From CAXXOK01 sp001604115 (GTDB taxonomy: Bacteria > Bacillota > Clostridia > Christensenellales > Aristaeellaceae), in the NCBI GenBank assembly GCA_034928535.1, contig JAYFOV010000013.1, positions 62,001 to 126,000 on the forward strand: DNA of 64,000 nucleotides, written 5' to 3'. Positions 34,600 to 43,040 of the stretch are shown here, piece after piece. How positions within the stretch are numbered: the stretch's first letter is position 1; each line of letters opens with the position of its first letter. Both the position numbers and the translations under genes were made by a program. The notes below the pieces were generated by a model. That model searched no databases, had not been told where the DNA came from, and saw nothing but the letters and a program-made list of their open reading frames with translations.

Positions 34600-34609
34600 G
34601 CTTCCTGCT

Positions 34610-34706
34610 TGTGGAAAATCAGTATTTTGTCCACGCCTTGTCCACAGCGGAAACAGGAATCGCTTGCCTGTCCACGGATTGTGGGACTATATTGCATGTT
34701 TACACA
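34610..34706. repeat. Cluster of DnaA-box-like 9-mers
   Basis: TTTTCCACA (minus strand, 34610-34618) fits TTWTNCACA fully. TTGTCCACG (34627), TTGTCCACA (34638), CTGTCCACG (34668) and GTTTACACA (34698) deviate by one to three bases. The spot is more AT-rich than its surroundings. No replication genes adjoin it. Confidence 0.4.
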
Positions 34707-34891
34707 ATATTCTTGCCAGAATATCGGTTGTTCGCATGCGGTTAAGCTCTGTGCTGAGCCTTTCTGCAAGTCATGACTGCCTGGTGAGTTACATCAACGC
34801 ATCGCCCACACCTGCACCATTTCCCCAGGCTGAGCAGGCCGGTTGGCATATGCCCAAGGCTCCTTGCGGCACCCCATAACACATTTACTCG
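34707..34891. other. Non-coding gap upstream of LysE gene
   Basis: Together with the DnaA-box-like cluster this fills a 400-bp gap between 34548 and 34953. Nothing further recognised here. Confidence 0.35.
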
Positions 34892-34920
34892 TTGTTTCTT
34901 GACATGCCAGATGGTATACT
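34892..34920 (+). promoter_or_regulatory. Promoter of the LysE-type gene
   Basis: TTGTTT, 17-nt spacer, TATACT (34915-34920). Confidence 0.6.
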
Positions 34921-34953
34921 GGACGCCAAAGAAATCAGGGGGGTGTTTCCCGC

Positions 34954-35589
34954 ATGGCGGCGATATTTCTAGCTTCCGTGGCTTTGGCTTTCTCCGGCGC
35001 AGTCATGCCCGGTCCGCTGCTCACCTATACGGTCAAGCAGGCCTTCAGCGGCGGGCTGCGTTCCGGACTCACCATTATCCTGGGGCACGTTCTGTTGGAG
35101 CTTCTGCTGGTGGTGTTCATTTTCCTGGGATTCGACATCATTTTGCAGTCCGGAGCGGCACAAATCATCATTGGTTTGGTCGGCGGCGCGCTGCTCATCG
35201 ACATGGGTGTAAAAATGCTCACCGGCGCTGCGCGCAACACCGTCAAACTGGACATGCAGGGCAGCGCGAGCACGCGCGGGCTGGTAGCCTCCGGGTTCCT
35301 CATCAGCGCCATGAATCCGTATTTCCTGCTATGGTGGGCTGTCGTGGGTCTGGGGTTTTTGCTGACCGCCTATCAAACGTTTGGCTTTTGGGGCGTTGGG
35401 GTCTGGTTTGCAGGCCATATTCTCGTGGATTTTGGTTGGTATGGATTGATTTCCTGGCTCATCGGCAAAACGCGCCGCTTTCTGGACGAGCGGATCTACC
35501 GAGCCCTGATCGGAATTTTGGGCGGGCTGCTGGTGTATTTTGGCGCCATGTTCCTGTGGAACGCTCTGCGCAGCCTTCAAGTGATCTGA
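34954..35589 (+). CDS. LysE/RhtB-family amino-acid exporter
   Basis: A 211-residue membrane protein with about six helices. The family opening SGAVMPGPLLTYTVKQAFSGG (about 14-34) and SAMNPYFLLWWAVVG (about 112-126) are conserved. Members export basic amino acids, homoserine or threonine, or other small metabolites. GGGGGTG precedes the ATG. Monocistronic, ending in a long palindrome. The substrate is not predictable. Confidence 0.9.
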   Translation: MAAIFLASVALAFSGAVMPGPLLTYTVKQAFSGGLRSGLTIILGHVLLELLLVVFIFLGFDIILQSGAAQIIIGLVGGALLIDMGVKMLTGAARNTVKLDMQGSASTRGLVASGFLISAMNPYFLLWWAVVGLGFLLTAYQTFGFWGVGVWFAGHILVDFGWYGLISWLIGKTRRFLDERIYRALIGILGGLLVYFGAMFLWNALRSLQVI

Positions 35590-35596
35590 ATGGGCT

Positions 35597-35642
35597 CAAA
35601 AGCGTTGGGGGAGCACCAAATGGCGCTCCCCCAACGCTTTTG
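35597..35642. terminator. 18-bp perfect palindrome between convergent genes
   Basis: Arms 35597-35614 and 35625-35642; the AAAA/TTTT tracts lie inside the stem. It separates the LysE gene (+) and tldE (-). Confidence 0.85.
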
Positions 35643-35825
35643 CCTGCCGGCATACTCCGACCAGCGTGGCAATGGCCTGCCTCATAACCCTTGGGACTGA
35701 TGGCTTGCTTTATGAATGCTGTACTGCATACCTTGGACAATGCCCGAAACCATCAAAGGATCGCAAACCACGGAAGGCAAGCAAACCTATTACCCTCGGC
35801 TCGCCTTTGGCAGGCGCGATGCCCC

Positions 35826-37166
35826 TCAGCCCTCCGTACCTGCAACGCTCAGCACGCCAACATCCACGCTGGGCGCACCCACGCCGCCGGAGGGGAAGCG
35901 CAAATCGCTGCCGACTGCGCGCACATTTTTCAGCATTTCAAAAAAGTTTCCTGCAATGGTAATTTGCTCCACGGCACGGCAACGTTTGCCGTCTTCTACC
36001 GTAAAGCCCTTGCTGAGCAGTGAAAAATCCCCGCTCACGGCGTTGGCGCCGGCGTGCAGCCCCTCCACCTCCGTGATGAGCAGTCCATCCCCGATTTCGG
36101 CCAACAATCTATCCAGCGGCTGCGTGCCCGGCTCAATGTAAAAATTGGTAGGCGATACCCTCACCGAGCCGGAATAGCCACCTTTGCTGGCATTGCCGGT
36201 GCTCTGCACCCCATCTTTGCGGGCGGTTTTCAGGTTGTGCAGGAAGGTTTTGAACACGCCCGTATCCACCACCACATTGCGGCGGCTGGGCACGCCCTCC
36301 GCATCGAAGGGGCGGCTGCCAAACGCATCGGCACGCAAGGCGTCATCCACCAACGTCACGCAAGGCGCGGCAATTTGCTCCCCCACCTTTCCCTGCAACA
36401 GCGACAGGGATTTTTGTGCGCTCTCCGCCGAAAATGCAGAGGAGAAAGTCTCCAGCAGATCCGTCATGGCCAAATTCAGGATGGCGACGCGGTACTGTCC
36501 GGAGCGCACGGGCTTTGCGCCCAGCATCTCCACCGCCTGCCGTGCGGCGGCCTGCGCCAGCGTATTCGCGTCCAAATCGGCAAAGCGGCGGCTAAACTGG
36601 ATCTCCATGCCGGTAGCGGTCAGTTCGCCTTCCCGCGCAATGGGCTGGAGATATGCCCCGCAAATGGTTTGTTCATAATGTTTATCCATGCCGTGGGTGT
36701 TCACGATGCGCACTTTGACCCGGCCAGAGAGCACCGTATCATACCCCACCTGCGTGATGCGAGCATCGTACGCCTTGGCGGCGCTTTCCATCGCCAGCGC
36801 AAAGGCGAGTTTTTGCTCGGCGGGCGCATCCTCTCCGGTCAGGGGCAGCACAGCCACCGGCTCGCGGCCCTCGTAAATGAACTGCTCGCTGTCATCCTCG
36901 CAGTACGTGGCGCTGTCCAGCGCGCCGCGGATAAGCTGCCCAATGGCCGCCTCGTCAAAAGCCTCGGTCGCGGCATAGCCCATGCGCCCGTTCAGCACCG
37001 CGCGAAAGCCCAGCCCGCGCGTCTGGTGGCTGGAATATTGGGTGATCTCCGCATTCATGGCCGTGGCTTTGAAGCTCTCATCCTCCAGCAGGTAGGCTTC
37101 TGCCACGGAGAACCCGGCCGCTTTGGCCGCGTCAAAAAGCTTTGGGAGAAATTCGTCAATTCTCAT
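35826..37166 (-). CDS. tldE: TldE/PmbA-type metalloprotease subunit
   Basis: A 446-residue partner of TldD. TldE lacks the HExxxH site and forms with TldD a protease that digests unfolded peptides and matures some ribosomal peptides (microcin B17) and CcdA. The U62 fold is visible: QTRGLGFRAVLNGRMGYAATE (about 48-68) and GYSGSVRVSPTNFYIEPG near the C-terminus. The ATG at 37166 is preferred, since AGGAG overlaps the alternative GTG at 37178. The tldD gene precedes it by 177 bp. Confidence 0.92.
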   Translation of the reverse strand: MRIDEFLPKLFDAAKAAGFSVAEAYLLEDESFKATAMNAEITQYSSHQTRGLGFRAVLNGRMGYAATEAFDEAAIGQLIRGALDSATYCEDDSEQFIYEGREPVAVLPLTGEDAPAEQKLAFALAMESAAKAYDARITQVGYDTVLSGRVKVRIVNTHGMDKHYEQTICGAYLQPIAREGELTATGMEIQFSRRFADLDANTLAQAAARQAVEMLGAKPVRSGQYRVAILNLAMTDLLETFSSAFSAESAQKSLSLLQGKVGEQIAAPCVTLVDDALRADAFGSRPFDAEGVPSRRNVVVDTGVFKTFLHNLKTARKDGVQSTGNASKGGYSGSVRVSPTNFYIEPGTQPLDRLLAEIGDGLLITEVEGLHAGANAVSGDFSLLSKGFTVEDGKRCRAVEQITIAGNFFEMLKNVRAVGSDLRFPSGGVGAPSVDVGVLSVAGTEG

Positions 37167-37343
37167 GATGGTTTTCACTCCTGTTCTTGCGAGGTCTGCG
37201 GTGCCCCTTCCCGCCTTAGCAAGGCAGCTACCCCGCGCACTGCTATAGCACCGGAACCGCGTAATAGATCGAAGCCCGGTCTGCAGCCGTTTCTCTGTGC
37301 CGCAAGCCTGGCAACGTTGCCTAGGACAACGCCCCGCTCCGTA

Positions 37344-38729
37344 TTACGCCCGGCCGCCAACGGTCATACGCTTGACCCGGATCATCGGCTGACCCACATT
37401 GACCGGCACCGAGCCGCTGATGCTCCCGCACATGCCTTGCGCCATGCGCATTTCACGTCCAACGCGGTCAATCTGCATGAGCACGTCCGCGCCTTTGCCG
37501 ATCAGGGACGCGCCGCGCACCGGCGTGGTGATGCGGCCATCCTTGACCAGATAGCCCTCCGATACGGAAAAGTTGAACGATCCGGTGGCCGGATCCACCG
37601 AGCCGCCGCCCAGCTTTTTGGCGTAGAGGCCATCGCCCATGGTGGCGATCATCTCCCGCTCATCATCCATGCCGGCGGCGATGTAAGTGTTGCGCATGCG
37701 TGAGGTGGGCGCGTTGGCGTAGCCCTGCCTGCGGCCACTGCCCGTGGGCTCCATGCCCATGCGCTTGCCGCCCAACTTGTCGATCATATAGTTTTTGAGC
37801 ATGCCGTTTTCAATGAGCACCAGCCGTGTTGTAGGCATGCCCTCGTCATCCACACGCAAGCTGCCCCACTCATTGGGCAGGGTCCCATCGTCCACGGCAG
37901 TCACACAGCTGGCCGCGATCTGCTGCCCCAGCTTGCCGCTGAACTCGCTGATGCCAAATGCCACGCTGGTCGCCTCCAGGCTGTGCCCGCATGCCTCATG
38001 GAAAATGACCCCGCCAAAGCCGTTGTCGATCACCACCGGCATCACGCCGGCAGGGCATTCTGGCGCATGCAGCATCAGCCGGGCGCTCTCGCCCGCATCG
38101 CGGCCGATTTTCTCAGCGTCCACGCGGGCGGTAAAAAGTTCATAGCCCATCAGGGCGCCCGGCGCTTCATAACCCTGCTGCTTTTCTTTGCCGTCGCTGG
38201 CAATGGCCACGCACGCAAGACGCGTGCGCACACGGGTATCCTCCACATATAAGCCATCGCTGTTGGCAATGGCCACATCCTGCTCACTGTCCAGCAGTGA
38301 GCAGCTCACCTGTTCGATTTCCGGGCTCACACTGCGCGCCGCCGCATCCGCCGCGCGCAGGTAGTCCAACTTGCGCCGGGTTTCCACCTGGCTTGGCCAC
38401 AGCCGGTACACATGGGGCGGCGGCAGCTCTGCCACACCAAATCCCTTGGCGCGCAAAACGCCCCTGCGTTGGCTTTGCACCGCGGAGGCCACCTGTTGTG
38501 CACAGCGCAGCAGCCCCTCCCGGTCGGTATCGTTGGTGTAGGCGTAGATGGCGTTCAGCCCTTGAAACACACGGATGCCTGCCCCGTGCATCCGGCCGGA
38601 GTTGATCAGCTCCACCTTGCCGCCCATCAGTTGCAGGCTGTTGGTGCGCTGATCCTCATAAAAAATCTCGGCAAAGTCGCCGCCTGTGGCGAGCGCCGCA
38701 TCCAGCACATCGCGTGCATATTCCTTCAT
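37344..38729 (-). CDS. tldD: TldD metalloprotease, catalytic subunit
   Basis: A 461-residue zinc protease. The active-site motif HEACGHSLEA (HExxxH) is at about 231-240; GAGIRVFQGLNAIYAYTND (about 50-68) is the N-terminal conserved part. It acts with the adjacent TldE on unstructured peptides in the cytoplasm. I looked for a small precursor peptide gene nearby that could be a substrate and found none. AGGAAAT precedes the ATG. Confidence 0.94.
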   Translation of the reverse strand: MKEYARDVLDAALATGGDFAEIFYEDQRTNSLQLMGGKVELINSGRMHGAGIRVFQGLNAIYAYTNDTDREGLLRCAQQVASAVQSQRRGVLRAKGFGVAELPPPHVYRLWPSQVETRRKLDYLRAADAAARSVSPEIEQVSCSLLDSEQDVAIANSDGLYVEDTRVRTRLACVAIASDGKEKQQGYEAPGALMGYELFTARVDAEKIGRDAGESARLMLHAPECPAGVMPVVIDNGFGGVIFHEACGHSLEATSVAFGISEFSGKLGQQIAASCVTAVDDGTLPNEWGSLRVDDEGMPTTRLVLIENGMLKNYMIDKLGGKRMGMEPTGSGRRQGYANAPTSRMRNTYIAAGMDDEREMIATMGDGLYAKKLGGGSVDPATGSFNFSVSEGYLVKDGRITTPVRGASLIGKGADVLMQIDRVGREMRMAQGMCGSISGSVPVNVGQPMIRVKRMTVGGRA

Positions 38730-38756
38730 ATCCGCATTTCCTCCTATGCCCAGCCG

Positions 38757-39398
38757 TCAGCCGAGCACCGTTTCCAGCTTGAGTTCGGCCAGGCTCTTGG
38801 CGCGGTAGGTCGCGCTGGGGTTAGCCGCCGCCGAGCCTACGCCCAGCGCCTTCATACCGCCTGCCAGCGCCGCTTCCACGCCCGCGTCCGCATCCTCCAC
38901 CACAAGGCACTCGGCCGGTGCCAGGCCAAGCAGCCTGGCCGCCAGCAGAAACACCTCCGGGTCTGGTTTGCTGCGGGTGATCTGATTGCCATCCGCCACG
39001 GCGTCAAAGGCCGTGGATAGCCCGATCCGCTCCAGGATGACGGGTGTGTTGCGGCTGGAAGAGCCAATGGCCATCTTCACACCCTTTTGCCGCAGAGCCG
39101 CGAGCGTTTCCGCCGCCCCGGGCAGGATATCCGCCGGCGTCAGCTCCTGGATCAGCGCAACGTAATAATCGTTCTTGCGGGCAGCCATGGCCTCTTTTTC
39201 TGTTTGGGTGTAAGGTTTGGCCGCGCGCTCCAGAATGATCTGAAGGCTGTCCATGCGGCTCACGCCGCGCAGCCGCTCATTGATTTCCCGGTCAAAATAA
39301 ATGCCTTCTTCATCCGCCATGCGTTTCCAGGCAAGGTAATGGCAGTCGTCCGTGGATACGATCACGCCATCCAAATCAAAAATCATCCCTTTGATCAT
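38757..39398 (-). CDS. HAD hydrolase, beta-phosphoglucomutase-like
   Basis: A 213-residue HAD enzyme. Motif I is IFDLDGVIVSTDDCHYLAW (about 5-23), with the His and cap-domain LRGVSRMDSL that are typical of beta-phosphoglucomutase; motif II is IGSSSRNT, motif III SKPDPEVF, motif IV VVEDADAGVEAA. Beta-phosphoglucomutase turns beta-glucose-1-phosphate (from maltose, trehalose or similar phosphorylases) into glucose-6-phosphate. The phosphorylase is not in the window. The ATG at 39398 has GGAGG 11 nt upstream; 27 bp separate it from tldD. Confidence 0.87.
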   Translation of the reverse strand: MIKGMIFDLDGVIVSTDDCHYLAWKRMADEEGIYFDREINERLRGVSRMDSLQIILERAAKPYTQTEKEAMAARKNDYYVALIQELTPADILPGAAETLAALRQKGVKMAIGSSSRNTPVILERIGLSTAFDAVADGNQITRSKPDPEVFLLAARLLGLAPAECLVVEDADAGVEAALAGGMKALGVGSAAANPSATYRAKSLAELKLETVLG

Positions 39399-39610
39399 CC
39401 CTGTATCATCCTCCCGCATCGGTGGCCGGCGCCAGCGACCCGCACGCGGGCGAAGGTGGCAGACCGGATTGCATTATTATAGCACGATACAGCGTGAAAA
39501 GCACTCCAGCCTTGTGGAAAACCGCGCAGACCCGCGCAATATGGCGATACTTTGCCCACCGTGTACATCGTGAACAAAGGGCTTGAACAATCTTTGGTGA
39601 ATTGCACCAT

Positions 39611-39638
39611 TTGCAAGCAGCCCTGAAACCGTTATAAT
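39611..39638 (+). promoter_or_regulatory. Promoter of the sugar ABC ATPase gene
   Basis: TTGCAA, 16-nt spacer, TATAAT (39633-39638). Confidence 0.6.
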
Positions 39639-39701
39639 AAGCCCATAGGAAGTGGCACGGCAGCGTATGCCGCTTGCAGAAAACAAGGAGGAGCATGAAG
39701 C

Positions 39702-40823
39702 ATGGCAAGCGTATCCCTCAAGCATATTTTCAAAGTATACGCCGGTAATGTGACCGCCGTTAGCGACTTTAACCTGGATATCGAGGACAAAGAATTCATC
39801 GTGCTGGTCGGCCCTTCGGGCTGCGGCAAATCCACCACGCTGCGCATGGTGGCCGGCCTGGAGGAAATTTCCAGCGGCGAATTGTACATCGGCGATCGCC
39901 TGGTGAACGATGTTGCCCCCAAGGATCGCGATATCGCCATGGTGTTCCAGAACTACGCCCTCTACCCCCACATGACCGTTTTTGACAACATGGCCTTCGG
40001 TCTCAAGCTGCGCAAGGTACCCAAGGCCGAGATCAAAGCCCGCGTGGAAGAGAATGCAAAGGTGCTGGACATTTACCACCTGCTCAACCGCAAGCCCAAG
40101 GCACTGTCCGGTGGCCAGCGCCAGCGCGTTGCCCTTGGCCGCGCCATCGTGCGTGAGCCCAAGGTGTTCCTGATGGACGAGCCGCTGTCCAACCTGGACG
40201 CCAAGCTGCGTGTTGCCATGCGTACTGAGATCACCAAGCTGCACCAGCGTTTGCAGACCACCTTCATTTACGTGACGCATGACCAGACCGAGGCCATGAC
40301 CATGGGTACGCGCATCGTGGTCATGAAGGATGGCTTTGTGCAGCAGGTGGATAGCCCCCAGAACCTGTATGACTACCCCGCCAACCTGTTTGTGGCCGGC
40401 TTTATCGGCAGCCCGCAGATGAACATCTTCAACGTCCGCCTGGAAAAACAGGACAAGGATGTTGTGGCGGTGTTTGGCAACAACAAGATCGTGATCCCGC
40501 CGAGCAAGCTTTCCAAGTTTGGCGACGAAAGCGTTATCGGCAAGGAAATTTTCATGGGCATCCGTCCGGAAAACATCCATGACGAAGATGTGTTCGTGCA
40601 GGCGGCTCCCAACGCCGTGATCGACTGCAAGGTGGAAGTGACCGAGCTCATGGGCTCGGAAACCTACCTGTACCTGACCACCAGCGGCAAGGACGAAAAC
40701 ATCATTGCGCGCGTGAACCCCCGCACCACCAGCCGCGCCGGGCAGACCATTCAGGTCGCCTTTGATGTCAATCACCTGCACTTCTTTGACAAGGAAACCG
40801 AAGCAACGCTGCTCACCCGCTGA
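39702..40823 (+). CDS. Sugar ABC transporter ATPase, UgpC/MsmX-like
   Basis: A 373-residue ATPase of the MalK/UgpC type. Walker A is GPSGCGKST (about 37-45), Q-loop MVFQNYALYPHMTV, signature LSGGQRQRVALGRAIVR, Walker B VFLMDEPLSNLDAKLR, and a C-terminal TOBE domain from about 240. No permease or binding protein adjoins it, which is typical of MsmX-like ATPases in Firmicutes that energise several sugar importers, perhaps including one using the binding protein at 603-2105. AGGAGG precedes the ATG. Confidence 0.93.
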   Translation: MASVSLKHIFKVYAGNVTAVSDFNLDIEDKEFIVLVGPSGCGKSTTLRMVAGLEEISSGELYIGDRLVNDVAPKDRDIAMVFQNYALYPHMTVFDNMAFGLKLRKVPKAEIKARVEENAKVLDIYHLLNRKPKALSGGQRQRVALGRAIVREPKVFLMDEPLSNLDAKLRVAMRTEITKLHQRLQTTFIYVTHDQTEAMTMGTRIVVMKDGFVQQVDSPQNLYDYPANLFVAGFIGSPQMNIFNVRLEKQDKDVVAVFGNNKIVIPPSKLSKFGDESVIGKEIFMGIRPENIHDEDVFVQAAPNAVIDCKVEVTELMGSETYLYLTTSGKDENIIARVNPRTTSRAGQTIQVAFDVNHLHFFDKETEATLLTR

Positions 40824-40826
40824 GCA

Positions 40827-40880
40827 GCCAACAAGCAAACGACCCCGGCGCAACAGCGCCGGGGTCGTTTGCTTGTTGGC
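40827..40880. terminator. 25-bp perfect palindrome after the ABC ATPase
   Basis: Arms 40827-40851 and 40856-40880, loop AACA. It begins within 4 bp of the stop codon. There is no long U tract; the extended outer stem makes it unlike ordinary terminators. Confidence 0.85.
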
Positions 40881-41195
40881 TCCCGTGCAGCCCTCCGGCC
40901 AAATGCTTTCTGCCGTTGCACCGTTGCGGATCTGTCAAACGTCCGCGGCGTGCTGCGTCGGGGCATCACGGTGGTGTATGGGTGTGCGCTTGCTTTTTGC
41001 AAACGGTTGGTGTGCAAAAACCTTGCCATATGCTACCTTCGCTTAGTCCTCGAAGGCACTCCGATGATTTCGGACGTGTAAACGCTTTCGGAACGTTCCA
41101 CATTTGTTTCATATTTTTTCCCGCTCCTTTTTGTTGCACAGTAAGGTTTTGGTGCTGATTTAGCATCCATCGGATGATTTTTTACCATATATCAC
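40881..41195. other. Intergenic gap before the TRAP operon
   Basis: About 315 bp, more AT-rich toward the right end. It holds one cre-like site at 41077-41090. No gene recognised. Confidence 0.45.
41077..41090. promoter_or_regulatory. cre-like site upstream of the TRAP promoter
   Basis: TGTAAACGCTTTCG fits the CcpA cre pattern TGWAANCGNTNWCA at 13 of 14 positions. It lies about 105 bp before the -35 box. Confidence 0.45.
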
Positions 41196-41224
41196 TTGTA
41201 AAACATAGATTGTCTTGATATAAT
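41196..41224 (+). promoter_or_regulatory. Promoter of the TRAP transporter operon
   Basis: TTGTAA, 17-nt spacer, TATAAT (41219-41224). Confidence 0.72.
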
Positions 41225-41227
41225 CAA

Positions 41228-41241
41228 TGTAAGCTCTTACG
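41228..41241. promoter_or_regulatory. LacI/cre-type operator over the TRAP start site
   Basis: TGTAAGCTCTTACG, arms GTAAG/CTTAC, 12 of 14 matches to TGTAANCGNTTACA. It begins 4 bp after the -10, where bound repressor would block RNA polymerase. Confidence 0.5.
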
Positions 41242-41300
41242 CGATCCGGTTATCGCGTATGTTCAAACCCCAAGGGGAACAATTGAGGAGGAATACCCAT

Positions 41301-42314
41301 ATGAAAAAGGTTCTTGCCATGGTCTGTGCCCTTGTGATGGTCCTGTCCATCGCATCCGCGGCATCCGCCCAGACGGTGCTCAAGCTCAGCGAAGTGCACG
41401 CAGAAGGCTACCCCACCGCCCTGGCGGATCAGGAGTTTGCACGCCTTGTGGAAGAAAAAACGGAAGGCCGCATCAAGGTTGAAGTGTACCTCGGCGGCAC
41501 GCTCTATGGCCAGGAGACTGAGGCCATTGAAGCTTTGCAGCTTGGCGACCTCGCTTTTGCCCGCGTATCGGCTTCCCCGGTGGGTAGCTATGTGCCCTCC
41601 ATCAACGCCATCCAGATGCCTTATCTGTATAAAAACGGCGCGCATATGTGGGCTGTGCTCAACGGTGAGATCGGCCAGAAGTTGCTTGCCGATATCGAGA
41701 CCGGCGTGAACAAGGACGGCGTCCCCAGCGGCATCGTTGGCCTGTGCTATTATGACGCGGGCAACCGTTCCTTCTACCTGACCAAAGCCGTGAACACCAA
41801 GGCGGACATGGCTGGCCTCAAAATCCGTGTGCAGAACAACCCGATGATGGTCGCCATGGTGGAAGCCCTGGGCGCAACCGCCGTGACCGGCATCGGCCCC
41901 AATGACGTGTATGCCTCCATCACCCAGAAAGTGATCGACGGCGCAGAAAACAACTGGCCTACCTACCAGAACATGGGCGACTATGAAGCCGCTCCCTACT
42001 ACATCTTGGACCAGCACACCCGCGTGCCGGAGATCCTCCTGGCTTCCAAGGCTGTGAAGGATACCATCGACCCCGCGGATTGGGCGATCATCGAAGAGTG
42101 CGCCAAGGCTACCCAGGAGTTCGAGATCCAGAAGTGGGCAGAAAAAGAAAAGTCCTCTGAGGAGATCGTCCGCGCTGCCGGCACCACTGTGATCGAACTG
42201 ACCCCCGAAGCCCGCGCAGAGTTTGAAGCCGCTATGGCCGGCCTGTATGAAACCTTTGGCGCAGATTACACGGACATCATCACCGCTATCAAGGATTTGG
42301 GCAAGGATTTCTGA
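41301..42314 (+). CDS. TRAP transporter substrate-binding protein, DctP family
   Basis: A 337-residue secreted binding protein. The signal peptide ends at SAAS/AQ (about residue 23); LKLSEVHAEGYPTALADQEFARLV and the Arg of KIRVQNNPMM (about 174-183), which usually grips the substrate carboxylate, are visible. In this context (kdgF, uxaA, uxaC with matching operators) a uronate is the likely ligand, as known for several DctP proteins that bind galacturonate and glucuronate. First gene of dctPQM. Confidence 0.93.
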   Translation: MKKVLAMVCALVMVLSIASAASAQTVLKLSEVHAEGYPTALADQEFARLVEEKTEGRIKVEVYLGGTLYGQETEAIEALQLGDLAFARVSASPVGSYVPSINAIQMPYLYKNGAHMWAVLNGEIGQKLLADIETGVNKDGVPSGIVGLCYYDAGNRSFYLTKAVNTKADMAGLKIRVQNNPMMVAMVEALGATAVTGIGPNDVYASITQKVIDGAENNWPTYQNMGDYEAAPYYILDQHTRVPEILLASKAVKDTIDPADWAIIEECAKATQEFEIQKWAEKEKSSEEIVRAAGTTVIELTPEARAEFEAAMAGLYETFGADYTDIITAIKDLGKDF

Positions 42315-42389
42315 TCTGATACCTGACGGGATACCCAGCGGGGGAGGAACGCCGTGTTTCTCCCCCGCTTTGCTAGGAGGAGGGGTACA

Positions 42390-43040
42390 ATGGTCAACGT
42401 GATTCGCGCCGTAAACCGTTGGACGCACCGTATTTTTCTGTTGATCGGGGAAATCGCGCTGGCGGCAATGATTGTGGTGGTCACCATGACGGTGATCCTG
42501 CGCTATTTTTTCAACACCGGCATCGGCTGGGCAGAGGAAGTGCCGCGCCTGCTGGTCACTTTGTTCACATTTTTGGCCTGCGCCATGGGTGTGCGTGACA
42601 AGACGCATATGTGCGTAGGTATCGTATACAACCGTTTCCGCAAAGATGGATTTGGCCGTAAGTTTCTGGAAGTATTCGGGGATGTGTGCGTGCTGCTTTG
42701 CGGGTTATTCATGCTGTATTATGGCGGGATGCGCTGCATCCGCATGATGGGTCTTGCAGGCACGCTGCCCATGACTGGGCTGAAAACCTGGTGGCAATTT
42801 GTGCCCATCCCGCTTGCTGGGTTTCTGATCACCTTTGACAGTATTCTATACCTGACCGGCGTGCTCAAGCCCGGCGATACGCTCTTTTCTGAGCCGGACA
42901 AGGATGCCGCCGAACTGTACTGCGATTCGCTGACCGAAGAAGCGGCCGTCGCCGATGGCACCGTACTGGATGAGGAGATCGCGAAGGCGGCTTGCACGCA
43001 GCCTTCCGGCGAAGCAAAAAAGGAAGGTGACGCTCAATGA
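42390..43040 (+). CDS. TRAP transporter small permease, DctQ family
   Basis: A 216-residue membrane protein with four helices, the smaller subunit of the sodium-driven TRAP importer. RYFFNTGIGWAEEVPRLLVT (about 39-58) is the family core. The last 45 or so residues, after the fourth helix, form an acidic soluble tail not needed for the family fold. AGGAGGAGGGG precedes the ATG. It overlaps dctM by 4 bp (ATGA). Confidence 0.93.
   Translation: MVNVIRAVNRWTHRIFLLIGEIALAAMIVVVTMTVILRYFFNTGIGWAEEVPRLLVTLFTFLACAMGVRDKTHMCVGIVYNRFRKDGFGRKFLEVFGDVCVLLCGLFMLYYGGMRCIRMMGLAGTLPMTGLKTWWQFVPIPLAGFLITFDSILYLTGVLKPGDTLFSEPDKDAAELYCDSLTEEAAVADGTVLDEEIAKAACTQPSGEAKKEGDAQ

Noticed and set aside
34610..34706. 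Chromosomal replication origin
   Set aside because: Only the DnaA-box-like cluster supports it. None of the usual origin neighbours is present and gene direction does not switch here.
37344..38729. TldD/TldE as part of a ribosomal-peptide (microcin-like) cluster
   Set aside because: No precursor peptide, cyclodehydratase or dedicated exporter lies nearby; the LysE-type gene is separated by a two-way terminator.
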